This document shows positions 16,392-25,820 of a stretch of 64,000 nt of DNA, piece by piece. The stretch lies in contig NZ_WTYV01000008.1 of the NCBI RefSeq assembly GCF_009827655.1, forward strand, positions 1 through 64,000, written 5' to 3'. The stretch is from Alteraurantiacibacter buctensis (GTDB lineage: Bacteria > Pseudomonadota > Alphaproteobacteria > Sphingomonadales > Sphingomonadaceae). A program made the position numbers and the translations under genes. The notes under the pieces were generated by a model. The model was given only the letters and a program-made list of their open reading frames with translations. It had not been told where the DNA came from and did not search any database. The first letter of the stretch is position 1. Each line of letters opens with the position of its first letter.

Positions 16392-17210
16392 ATGGCTGAG
16401 CCGACCAAGACTGGCCCCGCTGAACAGGCCCCCGCCAAGCCGGTGGCCGAGGTTAAGCCCGTTGCGGCCACGCCGGCTGCCGCTCCCGCAGCCCCGGCAC
16501 CTGTCGCGGCTGAGGCAGCACAGGCACCGGCACCCAAGGCCGCTCAGCCCAAGCCGGTGGCGGCCAAGCCTGCTCCCGCGCCCCAGCCGGTGGTCGCCAA
16601 GCCAGCCAAGCGGTCCGTGTCTCGCAGGAAGCCTGCTGTTGTGGCCAAGGCCAAGGCTCCGGTTGTCCGGAAGCCTCCAAAGGTGACTGCAAAAAGCAGC
16701 GCCAAGCCCGTGTCCGCACTCAGCGTCACCCAGTTGAAGGAAAAGATCATGGCCACCAAGACCGATTTCACCAAGACCGATTTCACCCAGATGATGAGCA
16801 AGTCGATGACCGACGCCGTCGCCGAAATGCAGAGCAAGGCGCAGGCCGCCTATGACAAGGGCACCAGCCTGGTGGCCGAGATGACCGAGATGGCCAAGGG
16901 CCATGCCGAAGCCGTGGTGGAAAGCGGCAAGATCCTGGCTGCCGGCGCGCAGGACCTGGGCAAGACCTATGCCGACGAAGCCAAGGTCGCCTACGAGACC
17001 CTGACTGCCGACATCAAGGAAATGGCCGCCGTGAAGAGCCCGACCGAACTGTTCCAGCTGCAGGGCAAGATCATGCGCCGCAACTTCGATGCCATGGTCG
17101 CCGCGACCTCGAAGAACACCGAAGCCGGCATGAAGCTGGCCAACGATGCCTTCGCGCCGATCTCGGCCCGCGTGAACCTGGCTGTCGAGAAGCTCTCGAA
17201 GGCCGCGTAA
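16392..17210 (+). CDS. Phasin family PHA-granule protein
   Basis: A 272-residue PHA granule surface protein. The first ~115 residues are a low-complexity Ala/Pro/Lys-rich tail (repeated [19 protein letters not shown]-like composition) ending in [10 protein letters not shown]. The rest is a helical phasin domain with a repeated [12 protein letters not shown] start, [29 protein letters not shown] and FAPISARVN, as in phasin_2 proteins of sphingomonads. An internal ATG at 16750 (MATKTDF) could give a short phasin without the tail. It follows phaC and has its own regulated promoter. Confidence 0.88.
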   Translation: MAEPTKTGPAEQAPAKPVAEVKPVAATPAAAPAAPAPVAAEAAQAPAPKAAQPKPVAAKPAPAPQPVVAKPAKRSVSRRKPAVVAKAKAPVVRKPPKVTAKSSAKPVSALSVTQLKEKIMATKTDFTKTDFTQMMSKSMTDAVAEMQSKAQAAYDKGTSLVAEMTEMAKGHAEAVVESGKILAAGAQDLGKTYADEAKVAYETLTADIKEMAAVKSPTELFQLQGKIMRRNFDAMVAATSKNTEAGMKLANDAFAPISARVNLAVEKLSKAA

Positions 17211-17265
17211 CGCGCTTACGTTCTCTCCCTCGCCGGGTCTCTCCTCTCCCTCCCGGCGACACGAG

Positions 17266-17303
17266 CGGGCCGGACGGTTCTTCCGTCCGGCCCGTTTGGT
17301 TTT
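17266..17303 (+). terminator. Rho-independent terminator after the phasin gene
   Basis: A 12-bp GC-rich stem, CGGGCCGGACGG (17266-17277) with its complement (17283-17294), a 5-nt loop, then a T-rich tail (TTTGGTTTT). It lies 55 nt after the phasin stop. Confidence 0.85.
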
Positions 17304-17430
17304 CCCGTTTGGCGCAAGCCCCGCCCGGCGGGCGGTCGCGTTGCGGCCCTCAGCATCGCGATGTGCCACGAGATATAATCCCAAGGCCCATCTTGCACCT
17401 GCGCCATGTGATACGATATTTGCACTTCCC

Positions 17431-17814
17431 ATGACCGCACCCGCCACCCTGAAGCCGCACACCGGACCCGTTTGCGCGGGCGATGACGATGGCGATCATG
17501 GCGCCGGCGGCGGTCCTGCCGATGGCGTGGGCGTTGCCACCAAGACCCGCACCCGCCCCAAGAAGCCCAGCATGTACAAAGTGCTGATGCTGAACGACGA
17601 TTACACGCCGATGGAATTCGTGGTGCTGGTGCTGAAGCGCTATTTCCGGATGGACCTGGAACAGGCCACCCGCGTGATGCTCCATGTCCACCAGCGCGGC
17701 GTGGGCGTGTGCGGCATCTTCCCGCTGGAAGTGGCCGAAACCAAGGTCAACCAGGTGATGGATTTCGCCAAGGCCAACCAGCACCCGCTCCAGTGCACGC
17801 TGGAAAAGGCCTGA
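17431..17814 (+). CDS. clpS: ATP-dependent Clp protease adaptor ClpS
   Basis: A 127-residue N-end-rule adaptor that delivers substrates to ClpA. A poorly conserved ~45-residue N-terminal extension is followed by the core: [20 protein letters not shown], then [10 protein letters not shown], the substrate-pocket region [16 protein letters not shown] and a C-terminal CTLEKA. The ATG at 17431 is chosen because the upstream open frame runs into the terminator. clpA is not in the window, so the usual clpS-clpA pairing is not seen here. Confidence 0.94.
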   Translation: MTAPATLKPHTGPVCAGDDDGDHGAGGGPADGVGVATKTRTRPKKPSMYKVLMLNDDYTPMEFVVLVLKRYFRMDLEQATRVMLHVHQRGVGVCGIFPLEVAETKVNQVMDFAKANQHPLQCTLEKA

Positions 17815-17911
17815 GTTTCTCGCAACCGCACATCGGGGCATGACCTGCGGGACATTGTGGGTTAAGGCGATGCTCCCCACGTCGGGCCTGACCCGTTACT
17901 GAGCCAGCCAC

Positions 17912-19156
17912 TTGTCCCGCTTCCTGACCGCAACCGACAAATACATCTTCCGGCTGACCGTGGTGCCGATGCTCGGCATCTTTGCGCTCGCCGCCAGCCT
18001 GCTGCTGCTGGAAAAGATGCTGCGCCTGTTCGAGTTCGTCAGCACCGAGGGCGGGCCGGTCAACGTGGTGTTCGAGATGCTGATGAACGTCATCCCGGAA
18101 TATGCCGGGCTGGCGATCCCGCTGGGGCTGATGCTGGGGGTGCTCTTCGCCTTCCGCCGCCTGGCCACCACCAGCGAGCTGGACGTGATGCGCGCGGTGG
18201 GCCTCAGCTACGTGCGCCTGTTGCGGGTGCCATACCTGCTCACCATCGTGCTGATGGGCCTCAACTTCGCCATCGTCGGCTACATGCAGCCCAAGGCCCG
18301 CTTCGCCTACCAGGAACTCGAATTCCAGCTCCGCTCGGGCGCGCTGGGGGCATCGATCAAGGTGGGTGAGTTCACCGCGATCGAGGACCGCATGGCCCTG
18401 AGGATCGAGGAAAGCCGCGATGACGGGCGGCAACTGATCGGCATTTTCGCCCGCGTGGCGAATGACAAGGGGCAGGTGCTCTCGATCTCCGCGCGCGAAG
18501 GCCGCTTCCTGGCCAATCGCGAGGATCGCAACACCATTGTCCTGCGGCTGACGGACGGGACCATCATCCACTCGGTGCCCAACGGCACCCCGCGCGTGCT
18601 CAGCTTCAGCCGGCACGACCTGCCGATCGACCTGCCCGCGCTGGAACGCTTCCGCGAACGGGGCGAGGACGAGCGCGAGTACATCATCCCCGAACTGCTC
18701 GACATCGGCTGGAGTCCCGAGGTTTCCACCGAGCAGCGGCAGGGGAGCCTGGCCAACTTCAACTATCGCATGGTGGAAGTGATCATGATGATCATGCTGC
18801 CGCTGCTGGCCGTGGCGCTGGCGGTGCCGCCCAAGCGATCGACCAGCGCGCTGGGCATCTTCCTCTCGATCGTCATCGTGGTCGCCTATCACAAGGTCAA
18901 CCAGTATGCCGAAAGTGTGGCGGGGCTGGGCCGGGTTGACCCGTTCCTGGCGCTGTGGGGGCCGTTTGCCGTGCTCTTCGCGCTGATCGCCTGGATGTTC
19001 TACCAGATCGCCTTCGTGCCCGGCGGCCAGCCGATCGGGGCGCTGGAAGGCATCTATGCCAAGCTGGCGCGCCGCCTGAAGGCGCTGAACCGCCGCTGGC
19101 GCCGGATGCGCGACGAGCCCGAACCGGTGCAGGAGGAGCAGGCCGTTGCTGCTTGA
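17912..19156 (+). CDS. lptF: LPS export permease LptF
   Basis: A YjgP/YjgQ-family inner-membrane subunit of the LptB2FG ABC transporter, which extracts lipopolysaccharide for transport to the outer membrane; 414 residues. Three N-terminal helices (FLTATDKYIFRLTVVPMLGI and following), a periplasmic beta-jellyroll (residues ~140-270) and three C-terminal helices are visible. The coupling segment LATTSELDVMRAVG is typical. The start is a TTG at 17912. It overlaps lptG by 11 nt, so the pair is one operon. The C-terminus carries a basic then acidic tail. Confidence 0.9.
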   Translation: MSRFLTATDKYIFRLTVVPMLGIFALAASLLLLEKMLRLFEFVSTEGGPVNVVFEMLMNVIPEYAGLAIPLGLMLGVLFAFRRLATTSELDVMRAVGLSYVRLLRVPYLLTIVLMGLNFAIVGYMQPKARFAYQELEFQLRSGALGASIKVGEFTAIEDRMALRIEESRDDGRQLIGIFARVANDKGQVLSISAREGRFLANREDRNTIVLRLTDGTIIHSVPNGTPRVLSFSRHDLPIDLPALERFRERGEDEREYIIPELLDIGWSPEVSTEQRQGSLANFNYRMVEVIMMIMLPLLAVALAVPPKRSTSALGIFLSIVIVVAYHKVNQYAESVAGLGRVDPFLALWGPFAVLFALIAWMFYQIAFVPGGQPIGALEGIYAKLARRLKALNRRWRRMRDEPEPVQEEQAVAA

Positions 19157-20246
19157 TTTCTTTCCCTCGCGCCGCCTGACGGTCTACCTCGCCAAGATGT
19201 TCGCGGTGCGCATCGTGGCCGTGCTGGCCATGCTGGTGCTGGTGCTGATGATGCTCGACCTGCTCAGCCGCACGGGCGACATCCTCGCCTATCCCGGCAA
19301 CGGGCAGGACGACCTGCTGACCTATGCCAGCCTGCGGGCCCCGCAACTGGTGCAGCGCTTCCTGCCCTATTCGGTGCTGCTGGCCACTATCATCACGCTG
19401 GCCACGCTGAACCAGAACAGCGAGGTGATCGCGATGAAGGCGGCGGGCCTGTCCGCCCACCAGATCCTGGCTCCGCTGCTGCTGACCGCCACGGTCGTTT
19501 CCGGGTTCAGCTTTGCCTTCAACGAACGCGTGGTCACCCGCGCCACGGCCACGCTGAAGGCCTGGGAGGACGTGGAATACGGCCCCATTCCGGAAGACCC
19601 CGACACGCGCAACAACGTGTTCTTCAACGATGGCAACGATGTGCTGATGGCCCGCCAGCTTGCCGGGCGCGGCGAGGCCAGCCGCCTGACCGGCGTGACC
19701 TTCTACCAGCGCGATGATGGCGGAATGATCACCCGCATGATCACCGGCAGCCGCGCCAGCTTTGCCAACCCCGGCTGGCGGATCGAGGATCCCGTGGTGT
19801 TCGACGTGGCGACCACCAGCACCAGCCGCCCCGCCGCGCCGCTGGTGGTGGCCGAGGGCACATCGCTGGCGCAGATCACCCTGCGCCGCGTGGATCCCGA
19901 TGCCGAGACGGCGGGCCAGCTATCGCAGTCAATCGCCGCGCTGAAAGCGGCCGGGCGGCGGACGGCGGAGCTGGAAGGCTACTGGTGGCACAAGTTTTCC
20001 GGCCCGCTGGCCGCCATGCTGATGCCCCTGCTGGGCGCGGTGGCGGGCTTCGGCCTGGCCCGCAGCGGCGGCCTGTTCGTGCGCGCGGTGATCGGCATGG
20101 CGCTGGGCTTTGCCTATTTCGTGGTCGAGAACCTGGGGCTGGCGATGGGCAGCTTCGGCGGCTACCCGCCGCTACTGGCTGCCTGGGGGCCGTTCGTGCT
20201 GTTCGTCCTGGTGGGCGAGACGGTACTGGTGCGGACCGAGGAGTAG
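19146..20246 (+). CDS. lptG: LPS export permease LptG
   Basis: The partner of LptF in the LPS exporter; 366 residues. It has the YjgP/YjgQ pattern: RRLTVYLAKMFAVRIVAV in helix 1, MLDLLSRTGDIL, the coupling segment NQNSEVIAMKAAGLSAHQIL, a central periplasmic domain and C-terminal helices with LARSGGLFVRAVIGMALGF. The TTG start at 19146 lies inside the end of lptF. The next gene is convergent and ends only 4 nt away. Confidence 0.9.
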   Translation: MLLDFFPSRRLTVYLAKMFAVRIVAVLAMLVLVLMMLDLLSRTGDILAYPGNGQDDLLTYASLRAPQLVQRFLPYSVLLATIITLATLNQNSEVIAMKAAGLSAHQILAPLLLTATVVSGFSFAFNERVVTRATATLKAWEDVEYGPIPEDPDTRNNVFFNDGNDVLMARQLAGRGEASRLTGVTFYQRDDGGMITRMITGSRASFANPGWRIEDPVVFDVATTSTSRPAAPLVVAEGTSLAQITLRRVDPDAETAGQLSQSIAALKAAGRRTAELEGYWWHKFSGPLAAMLMPLLGAVAGFGLARSGGLFVRAVIGMALGFAYFVVENLGLAMGSFGGYPPLLAAWGPFVLFVLVGETVLVRTEE

Positions 20247-20250
20247 CCGC

Positions 20251-21765
20251 TCAGCGCGGCTCCAGCGCAAGCGCCCCTTCGGCATCATATTGCACCGGGC
20301 AGCCCTGCTGGAACCGGCCGCCTTCCGCCAGCGTGCGGCACAACTCCTGCGCGGCTGCCACCTGCCGCGCCGTGTTGGCCAGCACTGTTGCCATCGGGAT
20401 CGCCCCGCTGCCGTGGACCGGCACGTTGGTTTCCGGAGCGATGCCGTAATGCGCGATGTTGGCGGCATAGCCGCTGCCCCAGAAGTGGTAGTTCCACGCC
20501 TCGTCGCCCAGGTCGCCTTCCAGCATGATCCTTTCTGCCGGCAGGTAGGCGAACACGCCGTTGGGCATGTGGCTGTGTTCGATCACGCGGTAGATCTCCA
20601 GGCGGCGGGTGGCATCTTCCAGCACCAGCCGCTCGTCCACCGGGGTGAAGCGGAAGGGCCGGGGGTTGCGGGCCAGGGCATCGGGGAAGCGGGTGGCAGG
20701 CCGCTCGGCCAGCTCGCGCAGGATGCTTTCGTTGCCCCGATGCGAGATAACCTCAAGGCCCCTTGAGAGTGCCGCACGCAGGCCCCCCGTGTGGTCGAAA
20801 TGGTGGTGACTCACGATCACCGCTTCCACCTGCTTGCCGGGGACGAGGCGGTTGGCGGCATCGATCCGCAGCAGGGTCTGCGCTTCTCCGCCATAGGCTT
20901 CGAACATCACAAGCCGGTTGGCAAACTCCACCACCGCAGCGCCGGCGCCGTTGACGCGCACGTCCCACACGCCGGGGGCGAGGGAGGTGACCTGGGCCTG
21001 CGGGGGCGGCGGGGGAGCGATCGTTACCGATGCGACGCGCGGCAATTGCGATGCCGGGACGTTCATCCGGTAGGAATCGATCTGCAACATAAGGTTGGTG
21101 ACGCCGCGCCAGTCCAGTTCCTGCCGCAGCCCCATCGGCAGTTGCACGCCCGCAAACGGCAGGTAGCCGGAGAACCACGCCGTTGTGGTCAGGTCACCCA
21201 GGTTGGCGTGCGGGCTGGTCCAGCGGGAAAAGCGCGGCAGGTGGCTTGCAGGATCCAGCGCAATCCAGGCCGGCCCGCTGTGGTTGGCGGGGGTGAAAGC
21301 GATCACCGTCAGGCCGTCCTCCCAGGTCACGGGGCCCAGCTCGGTGTCGTCAGCGAGTGCTGCCAGCAGGGCGGGCAGCGGGTGATCGAGCAATTGCTCG
21401 CCGCTCTGCGTGCTGGTCCGCCGCTGGTAATCGAGGCCGAAAGTTCCGGCGAAGGGAAACTCCTGCCCCCAGCGTTCCTGATAGTCGGCAACGCCTGTCT
21501 TGAGATGGAGCGTCCGCTGCACATCGGTCACATTCTGCCACTTCATCGGTGCCTGCGGGTCACCCGTGATGTTGCCGCCGCCCTGGTAATAGGCGCGCTG
21601 GCCGAAGCCAGTGTAGGTGACGTTGTCTAGCGAACGCAGCCGCTCCAGCCCGCCCATTGCCTCGGCCGCCTGCTCCAGCAGCGCGCGGGCATCCTGCGCC
21701 GCTACTCGGACGGGGGAGGTGAAGGCCAGCATAGCCAGCAATGCCACGATGATCCGGCGGCCCAT
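20251..21765 (-). CDS. Secreted metallo-beta-lactamase-fold hydrolase
   Basis: A 504-residue exported protein: signal peptide MGRRIIVALLAMLAFTSPVR, an N-terminal outer-membrane-lipoprotein-sorting-like region (~30-270), then an MBL domain with the metal motif SHHHFDHTGG and a later HSH, GDL and GSG pattern. The substrate is unknown. The ATG at 21765 is preferred because a GGGAGGGGAG ribosome-binding site lies 5-8 nt upstream; the longer frame would include that site. The gene faces lptG tail to tail. Confidence 0.82.
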   Translation of the reverse strand: MGRRIIVALLAMLAFTSPVRVAAQDARALLEQAAEAMGGLERLRSLDNVTYTGFGQRAYYQGGGNITGDPQAPMKWQNVTDVQRTLHLKTGVADYQERWGQEFPFAGTFGLDYQRRTSTQSGEQLLDHPLPALLAALADDTELGPVTWEDGLTVIAFTPANHSGPAWIALDPASHLPRFSRWTSPHANLGDLTTTAWFSGYLPFAGVQLPMGLRQELDWRGVTNLMLQIDSYRMNVPASQLPRVASVTIAPPPPPQAQVTSLAPGVWDVRVNGAGAAVVEFANRLVMFEAYGGEAQTLLRIDAANRLVPGKQVEAVIVSHHHFDHTGGLRAALSRGLEVISHRGNESILRELAERPATRFPDALARNPRPFRFTPVDERLVLEDATRRLEIYRVIEHSHMPNGVFAYLPAERIMLEGDLGDEAWNYHFWGSGYAANIAHYGIAPETNVPVHGSGAIPMATVLANTARQVAAAQELCRTLAEGGRFQQGCPVQYDAEGALALEPR

Positions 21766-21830
21766 ACAGCTCTCCCCTCCCAATTCTTATGGCAGGGAAT
21801 TGACCAGCAAGCGGCCCGCTATGCAAGCGC

Positions 21831-22916
21831 TTAGGAGCGCGCCTTGTTCTTCTGGCCCATCGTGCTGCGGGCAATCTTCACCACCAGCGGGATCATGCCC
21901 GGATGGTTGGCGCCATGATAGGTGGTGCCGGTGCCGAAGCGCGCCGCCAGCCGTTTGTGCGCCGTGCCCAGCGAGTGATAGGGCAGGCTGGGCAGCAGGT
22001 GATGGGTGGCGTGCCAGCGCAGGCCCACCGGGGCCCAGAAACCGGCAATCCAGTGCGGTACGTTGACCGAATCGAGATACTGCGCGGTGGTGGACAGCCG
22101 TTCGCCATCGTTCTCCCACAGGTGCGCCACCAGCGTGCGGAGCTGGTTGAACACCGCCACCAGTGAAGTGACCGCCAGGGCCACAAGCAACGGCTTCCAG
22201 CCAAGCCACAGCGGAGTGCTGAGGACGAACAGCGCCCACAGGCTGGCGCCCACCTGCTGGAACAGGAACCAGCGGCGCTGCTCCTCCGTCTCAGGCGCGC
22301 GGCGGCGGAAATCGGGGTTGATGGAGAGGGACGACACCCGCTCCCAGGCGAACGTGCGCACGGCGGGTACCACCAGCCCCAGCGGGCCCAGCACGCCCCA
22401 GCGCAGCAGCAGCGCGGGCGGGGCCAGCATGGATACCAGCACGAAGCCCGGCAGGCTCCAGGGCTTCATCAGCGCCAGCGGCAGGTATTCCGGATCTTCC
22501 GCCGTGCCATAGCGCATCCGCGAATGGTGGATCGTGTGCACCTGCTCGTACATCAGGCTGGGGGTCAGCAGCGGAATGCCCACCAGCAGGTTCCACGCGG
22601 TGCGGAAGCCGGGCAGGGCGTTGCGGTGCAGGTGGGTGATCTCGTGGATGAACAGCAGCGCGCGGTACAGCGCCATCACGCTCACCAGCCCGCAGGCCAG
22701 CGCCACGGGCAGGCTGTCGGCCAGGATGGCCCCTGCCAGGGCCCCATAGCCGACCAGCGCGGATGCCAGCATGTCCGGCCAGTAGATTTCCGGACGGGCC
22801 GTGCTGATGTCGCGCGTCAGCTCCGCCGCGGCGCGCAGCAGCTCGCGATCGTCGGGAATGTCCGACTTTCTCAGCGGCGCGGCGGTCGCCATGTCAGGGG
22901 GCAGGTGCATGTTCAT
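21831..22916 (-). CDS. Membrane fatty acid desaturase
   Basis: A di-iron desaturase/hydroxylase of 361 residues, inserting double bonds in membrane lipid acyl chains or a related lipid. All three His boxes are visible: HEITHLH, HTIHHSR and HATHHLLPSLPYHSLG. Four membrane helices are predicted around them. The ATG at 22916 is chosen (ATG at 22892, MATAAPLRK, is possible). The gene is divergent from the YghO-like acyltransferase with 127 nt between starts. The C-terminus is basic (KIARSTMGQKNKARS). Confidence 0.88.
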   Translation of the reverse strand: MNMHLPPDMATAAPLRKSDIPDDRELLRAAAELTRDISTARPEIYWPDMLASALVGYGALAGAILADSLPVALACGLVSVMALYRALLFIHEITHLHRNALPGFRTAWNLLVGIPLLTPSLMYEQVHTIHHSRMRYGTAEDPEYLPLALMKPWSLPGFVLVSMLAPPALLLRWGVLGPLGLVVPAVRTFAWERVSSLSINPDFRRRAPETEEQRRWFLFQQVGASLWALFVLSTPLWLGWKPLLVALAVTSLVAVFNQLRTLVAHLWENDGERLSTTAQYLDSVNVPHWIAGFWAPVGLRWHATHHLLPSLPYHSLGTAHKRLAARFGTGTTYHGANHPGMIPLVVKIARSTMGQKNKARS

Positions 22917-23043
22917 CGTGCGTATCGTTGGGCGCGTTACCCGAAAAAGGCCTTGTCGTAAATCAAGCGGCGGTGCGCTTGACCTTGGTCCAAAGCACGC
23001 GCAGGGCGAACGGCGTATGAACGGCCTTGGGTTGGGAAGAGAG

Positions 23044-24204
23044 ATGACCGCCAAGATAGAAGTCACCCCCGTCTCCGGCAAGGCGGACCTCGCCGCATTT
23101 ATCGATCTGGCTTATCGGCTCAATGGATCAGACCCCAACTGGGTGCCCCCCTTGCGCGCCGACATGGTGGAGCTGCTGACCCCGGGCAAGAACCCGTTCC
23201 ACGAGCACGCCCGCGTGCAGTATTTCCTGGCCCGGCGCGATGGCCGGGTGGTCGGTCGCATCTCCGCCCATATCGACGAGCTGGCCCTGGCCCAGCCGCC
23301 CGAACAGGGCATGGGCCCCGGCACCGGCAACTGGGGCCTGATGGAGGCCGAGGACGAGGCGGTAATGCACGCCCTGATCGCCACGGCCGAAGAGTGGCTG
23401 CGAGGGCAAGGGATGACCCGCGTGCTCGCCCCGCTGTCCATGTCGATCTGGGAAGAGCCGGGCTTGCTGACCATGGGCCACGATCACCCGCCGATGATCA
23501 TGATGGGCCACCACCCGGCGCACTACCAGGGCTGGATCGAGAGCGCGGGCGGCTACACCGTGGCCAAGCTGCTCCACACCTATGACCTGCACAACGTGGC
23601 CGACGGCTTCCCCGAGCTGGTCAACCGCATCGTGGCGATGGGCGAGAAGAACCCGCGCATCCGCATCCGCACGGTCAACAAGGCCGATTTCGCAAACGAG
23701 GCGCAGATCATCATCCGCATCCTCAACGAAGCCTGGTCGAACAACTGGGGCTTCGTGCCGTTTACCGAGCGGGAAAAGGCCTATGCCGGCAAGAAGTTGA
23801 AGCAGATCATCATCGAAGGGGCCAACATGATCGCCGAGCTGGATGGCGAGCCGGTGGCCTTCATGATGGCGCTGCCCGATATCAACACCAAGCTGATCAC
23901 AATGCAGGGCAAGCTGTTCCCGTTCAACTGGGCCAGGCTGCTGTGGTGGCTGCGCAATCCCAAAAGCCGCAATTTCCGCGTGCCGCTGATGGGCGTGGTC
24001 ACCCGCCTGCAGAACAGCCGCATGGCCAGCCAGCTGGCTTTCATGATGATCGAATACATCCGCCGCTACGCCGTGGCCGAATGCGGCGCGCGGCGGGCGG
24101 AAGTGGGCTGGATCCTGGAGGACAACCAGGGAATGGTGGCCATCGCCCACGCCATCGAGGCGAAGATGAACCGCACCTACACCATCTGGGAAAAGCCGCT
24201 TTAG
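23044..24204 (+). CDS. GNAT-like protein of the YghO family
   Basis: A 386-residue protein resembling E. coli YghO, an uncharacterised acyltransferase-like family. It has a GNAT-type N-terminal part (FLARRDGRVVGRISAHIDEL), a central PLSMSIWEEPGLLTMGHDHP segment, NEAWSNNWGFVPFTEREK and a C-terminal GARRAEVGWILEDNQGM. The frame is open upstream, but the ATG at 23044 has GGAAGAGAG directly before it. Substrate is unknown. Location opposite a desaturase makes a lipid-related role possible, but this is inference. Confidence 0.8.
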   Translation: MTAKIEVTPVSGKADLAAFIDLAYRLNGSDPNWVPPLRADMVELLTPGKNPFHEHARVQYFLARRDGRVVGRISAHIDELALAQPPEQGMGPGTGNWGLMEAEDEAVMHALIATAEEWLRGQGMTRVLAPLSMSIWEEPGLLTMGHDHPPMIMMGHHPAHYQGWIESAGGYTVAKLLHTYDLHNVADGFPELVNRIVAMGEKNPRIRIRTVNKADFANEAQIIIRILNEAWSNNWGFVPFTEREKAYAGKKLKQIIIEGANMIAELDGEPVAFMMALPDINTKLITMQGKLFPFNWARLLWWLRNPKSRNFRVPLMGVVTRLQNSRMASQLAFMMIEYIRRYAVAECGARRAEVGWILEDNQGMVAIAHAIEAKMNRTYTIWEKPL

Positions 24205-24221
24205 GCCCCGCCACCGCTTGG

Positions 24222-24246
24222 GGAACCAAGGCAGGCACGCGTCGTT
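24222..24246 (+). promoter_or_regulatory. EcfG-type general-stress promoter, GGAAC-N16-CGTT
   Basis: GGAAC at 24222-24226, 16 nt, then CGTT at 24243-24246: an exact match to the sigma-EcfG consensus of alphaproteobacteria. It lies 45 nt before the TTG start of the single-domain response regulator. Confidence 0.75.
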
Positions 24247-24291
24247 CAGCAGGACAGGAGCGGCAACCGCCGACTCCGGGGGAATTGCGCC

Positions 24292-24705
24292 TTGCCCAGC
24301 CTGACCACATCGACCGGTAGCCTTCTGGCACGAGCCCGGCGGCGCAAGGGTCCACGCGTGCTGGTGGTGGAGGATGATCCGCTGCTGGCGATGGACCTGG
24401 AACAGGCCCTGATGGATGCCGGCGCGCGCCAGGTGGTCAGTTGCGCCAGCATGCAGCAGGCTGCGGCGGAACTGGAGCGCTGGATGCCGCAGGCCGTGGT
24501 GCTGGACGTTCAGCTCAGTGACCGTGGCGATGGCTGGGCGCTTGCCGAAATGGTCAGCATGCTGGGCACGCGCCCCCCGTGGATTGCCTTTTCCACCGGG
24601 CAGCCCGAAGCCGTGCCGCACGAGGTGCAGCGCCTGGGATCGGTCTATGCCAAGCCCTACGACACGCGCCGCCTGGCCGCGGACCTGATGGCCGCTCAGG
24701 GCTGA
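24292..24705 (+). CDS. Single-domain response regulator (SdrG-like candidate)
   Basis: A 137-residue receiver domain with no output domain. Receiver landmarks: acidic pocket VLVVEDDP (23-30), phosphoacceptor Asp 72 in VVLDVQL, IAFSTGQPE around the switch Ser/Thr (98-106) and Lys 121 in YAKPYD. The FSTGQ segment partly resembles the FATGUY signature of the single-domain regulators that tune the sphingomonad stress response, although the final residues differ. An EcfG-type promoter precedes it and phyR follows. Start TTG at 24292. Confidence 0.82.
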   Translation: MPSLTTSTGSLLARARRRKGPRVLVVEDDPLLAMDLEQALMDAGARQVVSCASMQQAAAELERWMPQAVVLDVQLSDRGDGWALAEMVSMLGTRPPWIAFSTGQPEAVPHEVQRLGSVYAKPYDTRRLAADLMAAQG

Positions 24706-24770
24706 TTCCCAAACTTTTCCAGAAGGATCGCCCGGCTTTGCGTGCAGCTCTGTGTGCTTGCCGCAAATGA

Positions 24771-24804
24771 CAAGGCCCCCGTCCGGGGCGGGACGGGGGC
24801 CTTG
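24771..24804. terminator. Strong hairpin after the single-domain regulator
   Basis: A perfect 14-bp inverted repeat, CAAGGCCCCCGTCC (24771-24784) and its complement (24791-24804), with a 6-nt loop, 65 nt after the regulator stop. No U tract follows. The interval 24706-25020 otherwise holds only the phyR promoter; I see no nepR or ecfG reading frame in it. Confidence 0.65.
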
Positions 24805-24961
24805 CGGGATCGTATCACCACCGTTTTGGACGGGAGGGGGGTATCGGCGGTGACAAGGGTAAAATGGTCCACGCGCAGTTCGGTTCCACGCCCCCCTGCA
24901 ATTTTTTTGCGATCCACGGGAAGGCGCGTATGGCTGCCTTAACAAGTGTATCAGCAACCCG

Positions 24962-24986
24962 GGAACCAAGGCTTTTGGCGTGCGTT
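24962..24986 (+). promoter_or_regulatory. EcfG-type promoter of phyR, GGAAC-N16-CGTT
   Basis: GGAAC at 24962-24966, 16 nt, then CGTT at 24983-24986; an exact consensus match 34 nt before the phyR ATG. The first bases after GGAAC (CAAGG) are the same as in the promoter at 24222. Autoregulation of phyR by EcfG is known in this class. Confidence 0.8.
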
Positions 24987-25020
24987 CGGGGAACAGGATT
25001 TTATCGGGAAGGGCCAATCC

Positions 25021-25812
25021 ATGACTATCGGCGCCCAAGTTGCCGCTCACCTGCCTTATCTTCGTCGTTATGCGCGCGCCCTGTGCGGCTCGCAGACTGC
25101 CGGCGACGCCTATGTCCGTGCCACGCTGGAGGCCGCGCTGGCCGATGCGGACCTGGCCGCCTCGCTCGCCGGCGGCCGCGTTCCGCTTTATGCCGCTTTC
25201 TCGAAGCTGTGGACCGGCGCCCAGGTGGCCCCGGTGGGTGATGGCGGATCGTCCGACCTGGACGTTGCCACCCAGCTCCGCCTCGATCGCGTCACCCCGG
25301 TCAGCCGGCAGGCCCTGCTGCTGACAACGCTGGAAGATTTCTCGCCTGCCGAAGCCGGTGCCGTGCTGGGTCTCAGCAAGGACGAGGTGGAAGATCTGGT
25401 GGCCAGCGCCGTGGCCGAGATCGACCGCGATAGCAGCACCAATGTGCTGATCATCGAGGACGAGCCGCTGATCGCCATGCAGCTTGAAGACCTGGTGTCC
25501 GGCCTTGGCCATTCGATCTGCGGCACTGCCGCCACCCGTACCCAGGCGCAGGAAGTAGTGGAGCAGGAAATGCCCGGCCTGGTGCTGGCCGACATCCAGC
25601 TTGCCGACGGCTCTTCCGGCCTTGATGCCGTGGCCGATATCCTGGCGCTGGCCCCGGTGCCGGTGATCTTCATCACCGCCTATCCGGAGCGCCTGCTGAC
25701 CGGGGACCGGCCCGAGCCGACATACCTGATCACCAAGCCGTTCAAGGAAGAATCGGTGCGCGCGGCGATTGCCCAGGCGCTGTTCTTCGGGTCGAGCCGG
25801 CCCCTCAATTGA
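25021..25812 (+). CDS. phyR: General stress response regulator PhyR (anti-anti-sigma)
   Basis: A 263-residue protein with an EcfG-like sigma-mimic domain (1-~135: LPYLRRYARALCGSQTAGD, then LEDFSPAEAGAVLGLS) fused to a C-terminal receiver. Receiver residues: acidic pocket IIEDEP (144-149), phosphoacceptor Asp 191 in LADIQLADG, Thr 219 in FITAYPERLL and Lys 239 in ITKPF. When phosphorylated, PhyR sequesters NepR and frees EcfG. The ATG at 25021 gives the normal PhyR length. The nepR-ecfG pair normally near phyR is not seen within this window. Confidence 0.95.
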   Translation: MTIGAQVAAHLPYLRRYARALCGSQTAGDAYVRATLEAALADADLAASLAGGRVPLYAAFSKLWTGAQVAPVGDGGSSDLDVATQLRLDRVTPVSRQALLLTTLEDFSPAEAGAVLGLSKDEVEDLVASAVAEIDRDSSTNVLIIEDEPLIAMQLEDLVSGLGHSICGTAATRTQAQEVVEQEMPGLVLADIQLADGSSGLDAVADILALAPVPVIFITAYPERLLTGDRPEPTYLITKPFKEESVRAAIAQALFFGSSRPLN

Positions 25813-25820
25813 GTTAGCAT

